Below, piece after piece: positions 6,715-13,393 of a stretch of 64,000 nucleotides of DNA. Numbering within the stretch: the first letter of the stretch is position 1; the number at the start of each line of letters is the position of its first letter. Where the stretch lies: the NCBI RefSeq assembly GCF_030845195.1, contig NZ_CP132543.1:1567501-1631500 (forward strand), read 5' to 3'. The translations under genes and the position numbers were made by a program. The notes under the pieces were generated by a model. It worked only from the letters and a program-made list of their open reading frames with translations. It was not told the DNA's origin and searched no databases. Source of the DNA: Sanyastnella coralliicola (lineage in GTDB: Bacteria; Bacteroidota; Bacteroidia; Flavobacteriales_D; Sanyastnellaceae).

Positions 6715-7266
6715 TCACTGAACCTTAACCATAAATAACTTGACTGGCCCGCTTTCAGTTAGGGCGTTTATCCAGAAAGAGTTCCATGTTTGATTGGAAT
6801 TGTTTTCAGGTACTTCATCTGCCCCTGAGTGCATAAACCAAGTAAATGAGGAGTAACCGTAACTAACCAACTCATCATTTACGTTAACTACTATTTCATT
6901 AGGGAAATTCACTTCAGTAGCTCCTGAAAACTGGTTGACTATTTCGACATTGGAAAAGTCAACGTTCTGAACTTTGCTGAAACCTCCGATATAAAGAAGT
7001 AGCTCATCAGCATTTACAACCCCGTCATTCGCCTCCGAAAATGGCGACCACGCTACATCTTCATTACCGAAATGGGGTAGGAGCTTCAGTAGAATTTGCA
7101 TATCCGTGAAATACAATGTATCATCGGGCGTGCAAACTTTGTGACACTTGTACAAATCACCATTTGTAAAAAGGTCTTGCGAAAGGCACATAGTGGAAAC
7201 CGTCATAAATAACGCAGTCAATGTGAGGAGCGCGAAAGCGCGTGCATGTGGAAATAAATTTCTCAT
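6715..7266 (-). CDS. Secreted phage-encoded protein with dockerin-like motifs (possible moron)
   Basis: 183 residues. A signal peptide (about 1-29, hydrophobic ALLTLTALFMTVSTM, cleavage near SQD) is followed by two dockerin-like acidic helix motifs: DDTLYFTDMQILLKLLPHFG and NDGVVNADELLLYIGGF, which resemble the DxNxDG..D...L..L..FG units of host surface proteins. The rest is predicted beta-rich. It overlaps the upstream gene by four bases (7263-7266). A secreted, host-like protein in the leftward block could be a lysogenic-conversion or superinfection-exclusion factor. That role is inference; no exact family is recognised. Confidence 0.55.
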   Translation of the reverse strand: MRNLFPHARAFALLTLTALFMTVSTMCLSQDLFTNGDLYKCHKVCTPDDTLYFTDMQILLKLLPHFGNEDVAWSPFSEANDGVVNADELLLYIGGFSKVQNVDFSNVEIVNQFSGATEVNFPNEIVVNVNDELVSYGYSSFTWFMHSGADEVPENNSNQTWNSFWINALTESGPVKLFMVKVQ

Positions 7267-7523
7267 TTTTTAGGTGGATTTAATAGATTACTAATTCGTT
7301 CTTTTGAAACCTCTACACGGTGAAATTCTCTTCCCAACTCAATCATTCTGCTACCTAAATCGTCGATTTTTTCACGTTGTGAATGAATTGTCTCGAGCAT
7401 TTGAGGGAATCGGCTGGAAACCTCCTTCAATGCTCCTGCAATCGTCTTTTCTCCTGTAAGGCGACAAAGACGCTGGAACAATTCTTTTTCCTCTTTAGAG
7501 GCTTGTATTACTTTGATTTGCAT
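7263..7523 (-). CDS. Small helical (coiled-coil) phage protein
   Basis: 86 residues, no membrane span. It is mostly charged helix (KEEKELFQRLCRLTGEKT near the start, then a coiled-coil-like ETIHSQREKIDDLGSRMIEL). It precedes and overlaps the secreted-protein gene, and lies downstream of a hairpin at 7537-7560, so the pair may have their own promoter or be expressed by read-through. Function unknown. Confidence 0.5.
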   Translation of the reverse strand: MQIKVIQASKEEKELFQRLCRLTGEKTIAGALKEVSSRFPQMLETIHSQREKIDDLGSRMIELGREFHRVEVSKERISNLLNPPKK

Positions 7524-7536
7524 AGGATTATTGATT

Positions 7537-7562
7537 AAAGCCCCGCAATGCGGGGCTTTTAT
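7537..7562. terminator. Hairpin terminator within leftward phage block
   Basis: Stem AAAGCCCCGC / GCGGGGCTTT with loop AAT. The T-run is good on the plus strand and weaker on the minus strand, where it would partly stop transcription between the OB-fold gene and the coiled-coil gene. Confidence 0.65.
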
Positions 7563-7844
7563 TTATTCAATAGCGTGAAGCGATAGAGAAACGTTGTGGA
7601 ATACTTCTCGAGTTTCCTCATTCACACGTTCTTTAGCGTTGACATAACACTTCGCTGTTATATCATCTCCAACTTTCTTCTTAATGGCTTTTTTGAAATT
7701 CAACACAGGATATTTGCTTTCTTTTACCAGCTCACCTGTATTACGGTTGAACACTTGATTGTGAATCAAAATGACTTGATACTGACCATTTTCACCTTTT
7801 TTAGATTCAATGGAAACAATCTTTCCGAAAATGTCTGTTTTCAT
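7563..7844 (-). CDS. Putative OB-fold ssDNA-binding protein
   Basis: 93 residues from the ATG at 7844. An upstream start at 7973 would overlap the previous gene and add a low-complexity leader, so it is not used. The sequence MKTDIFGKIVSIESKKGENGQYQVILI, split by polar turns, then a YPVLNFKKAIKKKVGDDITAKCYV segment resembles the strand order of DUF3127-like OB folds that bind single-stranded DNA. Inference: it coats ssDNA during rolling-circle replication, like gene V protein of inoviruses but unrelated in sequence. No search was possible. Confidence 0.5.
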   Translation of the reverse strand: MKTDIFGKIVSIESKKGENGQYQVILIHNQVFNRNTGELVKESKYPVLNFKKAIKKKVGDDITAKCYVNAKERVNEETREVFHNVSLSLHAIE

Positions 7845-7917
7845 AATGTTGGTTTGAATTTTGAACGAATCAACTGAATTAGATTTTTGTCCAACGGACA
7901 GAATAGAAAAAAAGGGT

Positions 7918-8226
7918 TCAAATGAACCCCTTCTTAAAATCGTAATAGAAGTTAGGTAACGAATCTTCCTCACAGATATTGATTATCATAAGAAGCAATT
8001 CATCAAGATTGAGACTGTGATAAACAAAGCACATCAACCACTTCCTAAGTGTAGGGTCTTCACATCGATGAACAATGAAATCAATGAGCCTAGCTTGTAA
8101 ATAACCTTGCGCATCGCGGATATTAGTTCTCTTATCCAAAGAGAACGATACAACAGGGTCGTGAACTCTGAAATACTCGTTAAACACAGATACAGTACCA
8201 TAGCTGGAAAATTTGATACTAGACAT
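7918..8226 (-). CDS. Phage hypothetical protein
   Basis: 102 residues, no signal peptide or clear span. The N-terminal part looks like strands (IKFSSYGTVSVFNEYF) and the C-terminal part like helices with several cysteines (CEDP, MCFVYH, NICEED). It starts three bases downstream of the stop of the gene at 8230. Together with that gene it forms the first part of the leftward operon, usual for early or replication-control functions. No family is recognised. Confidence 0.5.
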   Translation of the reverse strand: MSSIKFSSYGTVSVFNEYFRVHDPVVSFSLDKRTNIRDAQGYLQARLIDFIVHRCEDPTLRKWLMCFVYHSLNLDELLLMIINICEEDSLPNFYYDFKKGFI

Positions 8227-8229
8227 AAT

Positions 8230-8439
8230 TTAATTTTTAAGGATTATTGAAATAAGTGAATTCAAAAAGTTAGGGTTCTTAATGCCGTAGGCGTTCTTGA
8301 AGTGTTCCTTCAAAGAACAAGACTCCCAAGAACAAATTCTGGCCAATTCATCGGCTCTAACTTCATCATTGGAAAATCTCTTCTTCAGTTTCATAAACAC
8401 TTGCATTTCACGCTTTGTATATGGCTTTCGAACTTTCAT
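8230..8439 (-). CDS. Small basic phage protein
   Basis: 69 residues from the ATG at 8439, which has an A-rich upstream run; a TTG at 8481 would add a lysine/arginine-rich leader. The sequence begins MKVRKPYTKREMQVFMKLKKRF and then has ADELARICSWES, which could be a small helix-turn-helix. A DNA-binding role is possible. It is the first gene of the leftward operon, read out of the region that holds the candidate origin. Confidence 0.5.
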   Translation of the reverse strand: MKVRKPYTKREMQVFMKLKKRFSNDEVRADELARICSWESCSLKEHFKNAYGIKNPNFLNSLISIILKN

Positions 8440-8637
8440 TTTTTTTGACTTGCGTCTGTTCTTGCTTCGTTTCGTCGGCAATCGATAAACGGGTAAATGA
8501 GTGGCGAAAATGGAGGCGAAGCCGACTGAAAGCCAATCATTTAACCGTAGATTGTAAGGCGAAATGAGGCAAGAGCAGGCCTATCATGTGAAGGTTCCAG
8601 AAACCACCTTACCGAAATTCATCACTCATACTGAATA

Positions 8638-8684
8638 CCTCAGATTTCAACTCTGCGGAGTTTGAAGCGAGCTTCGTCCTGAGG
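8638..8684. other. Branched stem-loop, candidate rolling-circle origin element
   Basis: Outer stem CCTCAG / CTGAGG (8638-8643 and 8679-8684) encloses two smaller hairpins: CAACTC-TGCG-GAGTTT and GAAGC-GA-GCTTC. A branched, extrudable structure in the largest intergenic gap of a rolling-circle element is where an origin or complementary-strand start site would be expected. No nick consensus could be assigned. Confidence 0.4.
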
Positions 8685-8737
8685 ACTTGCTTTCTCATTT
8701 GGCACGCTTTTAGTTGACAACCTGTCATGTTTTCGAT

Positions 8738-8772
8738 GGTGGCATAGGTCGTAGGTAACACCCTATGCCACC
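8738..8772. other. Long stem-loop, candidate origin or packaging signal
   Basis: An 11-bp perfect stem GGTGGCATAGG / CCTATGCCACC (8738-8748 and 8762-8772) with a 13-base loop. It lacks a T-run, so it is not a standard terminator. Together with 8638-8684 it marks the most structured DNA in the phage. Confidence 0.45.
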
Positions 8773-8887
8773 GGACAGAACTGACCGCTTAATTTTCACC
8801 TCAAAATTGATTTTTCTTACTGCAAATCAGTAAATTGAGCGCGAAAACGAACGCGTTTTTCAGATAACCACGTAAAAAACAGTCATT

Positions 8888-9145
8888 ATGGCAGAATCTT
8901 ACTCCGGACTCATGCGATTCATGCGCCATGGATTCAGGATGTTGCCTAGACAAATCGCTTGGGATTTCGTCAACTGGTGTATGCAAGACCTTGATGATTC
9001 CGAACCAATAAAAGAGAAGACTATAAATGTCTTATCTAGTCTCGATGAACCTAAAGATTTCGACACTTTAGCTTCATTCTATTTCGATGGAGATTCCATT
9101 GATGACGAGACTGACGACGAATCAGACGATATCCTTCGAGTTTAG
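8888..9145 (+). CDS. Small acidic phage protein next to attachment site
   Basis: 85 residues, acidic C-terminus (DSIDDETDDESDDILRV). Residues 5-35 are basic and helical (LMRFMRHGFRMLPRQIAWDF). It is read rightward from the origin-like region toward the dif-like site, so in a circular phage it would be the gene upstream of rep. A role in replication or regulation is possible. No family is recognised. Confidence 0.5.
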   Translation: MAESYSGLMRFMRHGFRMLPRQIAWDFVNWCMQDLDDSEPIKEKTINVLSSLDEPKDFDTLASFYFDGDSIDDETDDESDDILRV

Positions 9146-9154
9146 TTAACACTC

Positions 9155-9211
9155 GGTATGTTGAAAAATATAACGGCTCAAACCTCGTTATTTTGAAGCC
9201 GTCAACATACC
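9155..9211. other. Nested inverted repeat beside the dif-like site
   Basis: Outer arms GGTATGTTGA / TCAACATACC (9155-9164 and 9202-9211) are perfect. Inside, two alternative stems are possible: CGGCT / AGCCG, or TAACG / CGTTA. No T-run follows, so a plain terminator is unlikely. The position, 15 bases before the dif-like core, suits a recombination or single-strand initiation structure. Confidence 0.5.
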
Positions 9212-9225
9212 TTAGTCTCGCAAGG

Positions 9226-9253
9226 TTGTCATATAATTAATATTATGTAAAGT
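9226..9253 (+). other. dif-like XerCD site, probable right attachment site of prophage
   Basis: Reads TTGTCATATAA (XerC-like arm), TTAATA (6-bp centre), TTATGTAAAGT (XerD-like arm). The E. coli dif arms are GGTGCGCATAA and TTATGTTAAAT, so the XerD arm agrees at 9 of 11 positions and the inner XerC arm at CATAA-like positions. It lies between the last phage gene and the first host terminator. Known: elements such as CTXphi integrate at dif using host XerC/XerD. The prophage carries no recombinase in the visible part, which fits. Confidence 0.55.
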
Positions 9254-9283
9254 AATGTTTCCGGAACTATATGGAAACAAAAA

Positions 9284-9308
9284 AAGGCCGTCCTTATCAG
9301 ACGGCCTC
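9284..9308 (-). terminator. Terminator of the TPR gene
   Basis: Stem GGCCGTC / GACGGCC (9286-9292 and 9300-9306); read on the minus strand it is followed by a long T-run. It is the first clearly host element to the right of the prophage. Confidence 0.85.
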
Positions 9309-9331
9309 TTCTATTGGGGATAATCTTATGC

Positions 9332-10474
9332 TTAGTTCATCGCCTTCTTTAGCTTCGCTGACATCTCTAGCATTGCATCGTCTTGTCCAGTACGAGCATA
9401 GATGTTCTTCAACGATTCCATCGTAGCGAGATCTTCAGGATCCAATTTGTGTGCTTCTTCGAAGTGAGGTTGAGCTTTCGCGAAAAGTTCTTTCGCCTCT
9501 GCTACCTTCGCTTCGTAACGCTTCACTTGTGTTGGAGGAATTTCATTCGCCTCATTGATCATCTCAGCGCCGATGTTGTAGTACAACGCACCAAGGTTGT
9601 AACGTGCATCTACATAATCAGGTTTGATTTCGATTGCATTCAAGTATGCCTTCTCTGCTACTTCAATGTTTCCTAGTTTGTCGTTTACAGCTCCCTGCGA
9701 AAAATGAAGTACTTCGTTTTTAGGGTCTGCCTCAATCGCCAATCGAAGGTTTTCTTCCGCAAGGTCGTATTGTTCGTTACGTAGGTAGATGTTCAACTCC
9801 TCAAGAATCAAGTTCTTGTTGCGAGGGAACTTCATACGTGCTTCCTTCAACGTCTCTAATGCTTCTTTCTCGCGATCAGAGTTTGAGTACAAGTTGGCAA
9901 TCAACAGGTATACATCTTCTGCAAGGTAGTTCGCCTCGATACACTGGCGGTAGTAATCAATCGCCATATCAGTCTCTCCTCCTTTCTCGTACGCAAGTGC
10001 AGTGTTGTATACTGCTTGTGTGAAAGTAGAGTCGAATGCTGTTTGTGCTACTTTATTAGAGAGAGCGAAATTCTTCGCCGCTTCATTGTAGTTCTTCGAG
10101 TTGTAGTTTGCGATACCGTTATTCATCGCTTGGTTCATCACGCGGTTCAATCCAAGTTGGATTTCGTTGGCGTATGATCCACGCTTGTCTAGTTCACGCG
10201 CTTTGATGTAAGATTCACGAGCTAGATCTAGAGCCTCAGGGTATTTAATTGCAAGTGCAGAGTCAAGTGCTACGTTCATGTAGATGTCTCCACGGTAGCG
10301 CCAAGTCTTTTCTTTTGTGATCGCTTTCTCGTTGCTGAGTGACTTTTCAATGTAACCTACAGCTTCATCGTACGATCCTGCTTGGTTGGCGTTAAACGCT
10401 GAAGTAACGCTTGCTTGACCGAAAGCTGTCATTGAAGTGATGGTCACTAGAAGACCAAGTAGTGTCTTTTTCAT
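9332..10474 (-). CDS. Periplasmic or secreted TPR-repeat protein
   Basis: 380 residues. A signal peptide (MKKTLLGLLVTITSMTAFGQ, cleavage after about residue 20) is followed by at least six tetratricopeptide repeats, for example AVYNTALAYEKGGETDMAI, and VHFSQGAV-like helix pairs (residues about 45-360). TPR proteins act as scaffolds for protein complexes; in this phylum, exported ones often belong to envelope or secretion machinery. The gene is followed by a strong terminator and lies downstream of gyrA with its own short gap. The precise role cannot be read from the sequence. Confidence 0.8.
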   Translation of the reverse strand: MKKTLLGLLVTITSMTAFGQASVTSAFNANQAGSYDEAVGYIEKSLSNEKAITKEKTWRYRGDIYMNVALDSALAIKYPEALDLARESYIKARELDKRGSYANEIQLGLNRVMNQAMNNGIANYNSKNYNEAAKNFALSNKVAQTAFDSTFTQAVYNTALAYEKGGETDMAIDYYRQCIEANYLAEDVYLLIANLYSNSDREKEALETLKEARMKFPRNKNLILEELNIYLRNEQYDLAEENLRLAIEADPKNEVLHFSQGAVNDKLGNIEVAEKAYLNAIEIKPDYVDARYNLGALYYNIGAEMINEANEIPPTQVKRYEAKVAEAKELFAKAQPHFEEAHKLDPEDLATMESLKNIYARTGQDDAMLEMSAKLKKAMN

Positions 10475-10580
10475 TTTCGTTCCTTAGGGTTATCAGTTGC
10501 TAAATTATAAAACTTCCACCTGTAGCTAATCAAATTGCTTGCCAAAGGTCGATTATTATCATCATTTCTAACGGTGAAAT

Positions 10581-10611
10581 AAAAAAGGCCACTCTCTGGA
10601 GCAGCCTTCTT
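10581..10611 (-). terminator. Terminator of gyrA
   Basis: On the minus strand the stem AAGGC / GCCTT with inner CTCC-type pairing is followed by a T-run (TTTTTT). It lies just after the gyrA stop (10631) and before the TPR gene. Confidence 0.7.
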
Positions 10612-10630
10612 ATCTATGTTTCTTAGAATT

Positions 10631-13186
10631 TTATTCCTCGGTAGATTCTTCTGATTCTGAAGCATCAGCAGCACCTTCATCTCCACCTTCAGGAGTCTCT
10701 CCTTCAGCGGTAGCACCTTCTTCATCTAACAATTCATCTTCATCATCTTCTGGAAGCACTTTGGCAACCGAAGCAATCTCGTCGTTTCCACGCAGGCTAA
10801 TGAGGCGAACACCTTGAGTGGCGCGTCCCATAACACGTAGATCAGAAACTTTGATTCGGATGATAATACCAGACTTATTGATGATCATCAAATCGTTCTC
10901 ATCAGTCACGTTAAGGATGGCGATCAACTCCCCTGTCTTTTCGGTTACGTTGATTGTCTTCACTCCTTTACCGCCACGGTTGGTGATACGGTAATCAGAA
11001 ACTGGTGAACGCTTACCATATCCTTTCTCAGAAACTACCAAGATTTCCGACTCTGGATCTTTTACGCAGACCATTCCGATCACCTCGTCTCCTTCGTAAC
11101 CGAGGGTCACACCTTTTACACCTTGAGCTGTACGACCTACGGCACGCACTGTTTGCTCATTGAAGCGAATGGCTTTACCACTCTTCAGACCCATGATGAT
11201 TTCGTTGTCACCACTTGTCAAGCGAGCGTCAAGAAGGGTGTCTCCTTCCCTTACGGTAATCGCGTTGATTCCGTTTGAACGTGGACGGCTATATGCCTTA
11301 AGGTTTGTCTTCTTGATCAATCCTTGCTTCGTACATAGGATGAGGAAGTTGTTTTCAACGTATTCCTCGTCACGAAGGTCACCAACAGGGATGTATGCAA
11401 GTACTTTATCGTCTTGCTCAATGTTGATCAAGTTTTGGATCGCACGTCCTTTCGAAGCTTTCGTTCCTTCAGGAACTTCGAAGATGCGCATCCAGAAACA
11501 ACGTCCTTTCTCAGTGAAAATCAGCAGCCAATTGTGGTTCGTTGCTGTAAACACGTGTTCCAGGAAGTCTTTATCACGAGTAGAAGATCCTTTCGAACCA
11601 ACTCCTCCCCTTGTTTGCGTTCGGTATTCTGTAAGCTTCGTGCGCTTAATGTAACCAGCGTGTGAAATCGTAATAACAACGCTTTCATCTGGAATCATAT
11701 CCTCGATGCTCAAGTCAGCACTGCTGTATTCAATTTCTGAAGCTCGCTCATCGCCGTACTTCTCTTTGATTTCAGCCAGCTCATCCTTGATGATACCCAT
11801 TCGGATATCCTTATTATCAAGAATCTCCTTCAAACGAGCAATGGTAGCCATCAACTCATCGAACTCAGCGCGTAGTTTATCACGCTCTAGTCCGGTAAGC
11901 TTCTGGAGTCGCATATCAAGGATAGCGCGCGCTTGAATCTCAGAAAGCTCAAAGCGGTCCATCAATCCTGTGCGAGCATCCTCTGGAGTTTTACTTCCAC
12001 GGATCAATGCAATCACCTCGTCAAGGTTGTCGATCGCTATGATCAAACCTTGAAGGATGTGCGCTCTTTCTTCTGCTTTCTTCAGCTCGTACTGCGTACG
12101 ACGTACAACAACCTCATGACGGTGCTCAACGAAGTTGGAGATAAGGTCTTTCAGATGAAGCATCTGAGGACGTCCCTTCACCAACGCAATGTTGTTTACT
12201 GAGAATGAAGTCTGTAGCGCTGTGTACTTGTATAGCTTGTTCAGAACAACGTTTGGAATTGAATCGCGCTTGAGTTCGTAAACAACGCGCATTCCTTTAC
12301 GGTCTGACTCATCTCGGATCTCAGAGATTCCCTCGATTTTCTTGTCGTTTACCAAGTCAGCCGTCTTCTTGATCATGTCAGACTTGTTGACCTGGTATGG
12401 AATCTCGGTAACAATGATTGCCTCACGTCCGTCACGAATCTCTTCGATCGTAGCACGTCCACGCATGACAATTCGCCCACGTCCCGTCTCGAAAGCAGAA
12501 CGCACACCTTCTACACCGTAGATAATACCACCTGTTGGGAAGTCAGGAGCCTTCACATGCTCCATTAGCCCTTCAATAGTAATGTCGTTATCATCGATGT
12601 ATGCGGTTACCCCATTGATCACCTCTGTGAGGTTGTGAGGCGGCATATTCGTTGCCATACCTACGGCAATACCACTTGCTCCGTTAACAAGGAGGTTCGG
12701 GATTTTCGCAGGTAGAACAGTTGGTTCTTTTAGGGAGTCATCGAAGTTTGGTGAGAAGTCTACCGTCTCTTTATCGAGATCGGCCAGCATTTCTTCAGCG
12801 ATCTTACGAAGGCGTGCCTCCGTGTAACGCATTGCTGCAGGGTTATCACCATCGATGGATCCGAAGTTACCTTGTCCGTCAACCATTGGATAGCGCAGAG
12901 ACCAGTCTTGTGCCATTCTGACCATTGTGTCATACACAGAACTGTCACCGTGCGGGTGGTACTTACCAAGCACCTCTCCTACGATTCTTGCGGACTTTTT
13001 ATAAGGTCTGTTCGAAAGTACTCCAAGGTCTAACATACCGTAGAGTACGCGTCTGTGCACGGGTTTGAGTCCATCGCGCACATCTGGAAGAGCACGAGCT
13101 ACGATCACTGACATCGAATAATCGATGTAGGCCGACTTCATCTCGTCCTCAATGTTGATATTAATTATCTTTTCTCCTTCTGCCAT
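10631..13186 (-). CDS. gyrA: DNA gyrase subunit A
   Basis: 851 residues, full length. Cuts and rejoins DNA in the ATP-driven negative supercoiling reaction together with GyrB. Seen: the winged-helix region with [14 protein letters not shown] (quinolone pocket, S82 and D86, the sensitive residues), catalytic Y121 in AAMRYTEAR, the coiled-coil tower, and a C-terminal beta-pinwheel starting near a GyrA-box-like TRGGVGSKG and with a later NRGGKGVK. The last 40 residues are an acidic tail ([22 protein letters not shown]), common in bacteroidetes GyrA. Divergent from clpC, with a 207-bp shared region. Confidence 0.97.
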   Translation of the reverse strand: MAEGEKIININIEDEMKSAYIDYSMSVIVARALPDVRDGLKPVHRRVLYGMLDLGVLSNRPYKKSARIVGEVLGKYHPHGDSSVYDTMVRMAQDWSLRYPMVDGQGNFGSIDGDNPAAMRYTEARLRKIAEEMLADLDKETVDFSPNFDDSLKEPTVLPAKIPNLLVNGASGIAVGMATNMPPHNLTEVINGVTAYIDDNDITIEGLMEHVKAPDFPTGGIIYGVEGVRSAFETGRGRIVMRGRATIEEIRDGREAIIVTEIPYQVNKSDMIKKTADLVNDKKIEGISEIRDESDRKGMRVVYELKRDSIPNVVLNKLYKYTALQTSFSVNNIALVKGRPQMLHLKDLISNFVEHRHEVVVRRTQYELKKAEERAHILQGLIIAIDNLDEVIALIRGSKTPEDARTGLMDRFELSEIQARAILDMRLQKLTGLERDKLRAEFDELMATIARLKEILDNKDIRMGIIKDELAEIKEKYGDERASEIEYSSADLSIEDMIPDESVVITISHAGYIKRTKLTEYRTQTRGGVGSKGSSTRDKDFLEHVFTATNHNWLLIFTEKGRCFWMRIFEVPEGTKASKGRAIQNLINIEQDDKVLAYIPVGDLRDEEYVENNFLILCTKQGLIKKTNLKAYSRPRSNGINAITVREGDTLLDARLTSGDNEIIMGLKSGKAIRFNEQTVRAVGRTAQGVKGVTLGYEGDEVIGMVCVKDPESEILVVSEKGYGKRSPVSDYRITNRGGKGVKTINVTEKTGELIAILNVTDENDLMIINKSGIIIRIKVSDLRVMGRATQGVRLISLRGNDEIASVAKVLPEDDEDELLDEEGATAEGETPEGGDEGAADASESEESTEE

Positions 13187-13393
13187 ATCGTCTTCCTGAA
13201 GGTTTTTGCACAGTATTTGATGCGATAGACGAAAATACGGAATCCGGCTCGGAGGTGATTGTTCTCAATCCCGCGTTTATCCACAAAATCCCACACTTTC
13301 GTGTGGATAAAAAACGTTTCAGAAAGGGACTACAGCATTCGAGCCGAATATATTTGAACAAGGACGCAATTCAGCGTATTTTTAATAAAGTGA
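13187..13393. promoter_or_regulatory. Divergent gyrA/clpC promoter region
   Basis: 207 bp without a gene. A TATATTTG box at 13349-13356 matches the bacteroidetes -7 element TAnnTTTG and could serve clpC. The -33 TTTG partner is not clear at the usual 19-bp spacing. The matching element for gyrA was not identified. Confidence 0.45.

Larger units (their letters stand above)
8482..8887. other. 406-bp phage intergenic region with candidate origin and divergent promoters
   Basis: The largest gap in the phage. It separates the leftward operon from the gene at 8888 and should hold promoters for both. It contains the two stem-loop structures described separately, an inverted repeat TGACA-ACC-TGTCA (8715-8727), AATTTT-N6-AAAATT (8791-8808) and AAAACG-N4-CGTTTT (near 8844-8859). 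No open frame of convincing composition is present. Confidence 0.55.
1..9253. mobile_element. Integrated ssDNA-type, membrane-containing (FLiP/Finnlakeviridae-like) prophage, left end outside window
   Basis: Seen: about 9.2 kb of densely packed small genes. A rightward block (2-6215) has a gene II/X-type replication initiator, a DJR-like capsid protein, several small membrane or very basic proteins and an M15 lysis peptidase. A leftward block (6264-8439) has a regulator, an ssDNA-binding candidate and a secreted protein. There is no portal, terminase, tail, Zot or integrase gene. Known: Flavobacterium phage FLiP has a circular ssDNA genome of about 9.2 kb, a DJR capsid protein and an internal membrane. 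Inference: this is an integrated relative. The right end is placed at a dif-like sequence (9226-9253) because host genes begin just after it. The left end lies before the window. A non-integrated plasmid-like element is less likely because host genes follow directly. Confidence 0.75.

Noticed and set aside
6238-7562. The two near-identical GCCCCGC hairpins as attachment-site direct repeats
   Set aside because: Both lie within the phage, behave as terminators, and an almost identical stem also occurs in the host at 16140-16156.
7845-7973. Longer start for the OB-fold gene
   Set aside because: It would overlap the preceding gene's end and adds a low-quality leader; the ATG at 7844 matches the domain start.
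1-9253. Filamentous (inovirus) prophage
   Set aside because: The replication initiator family fits, but no Zot/gpI ATPase or short coat protein is visible, and the capsid candidate is far too large.
1-9253. Microvirus (Alpavirinae-like) prophage, common in Bacteroidetes
   Set aside because: Microviruses have a capsid protein of 500 or more residues and a different replication initiator; neither is present.
10471-10725. Short leftward frame at the end of gyrA
   Set aside because: It overlaps the gyrA 3' end in another frame and runs through the terminator region.
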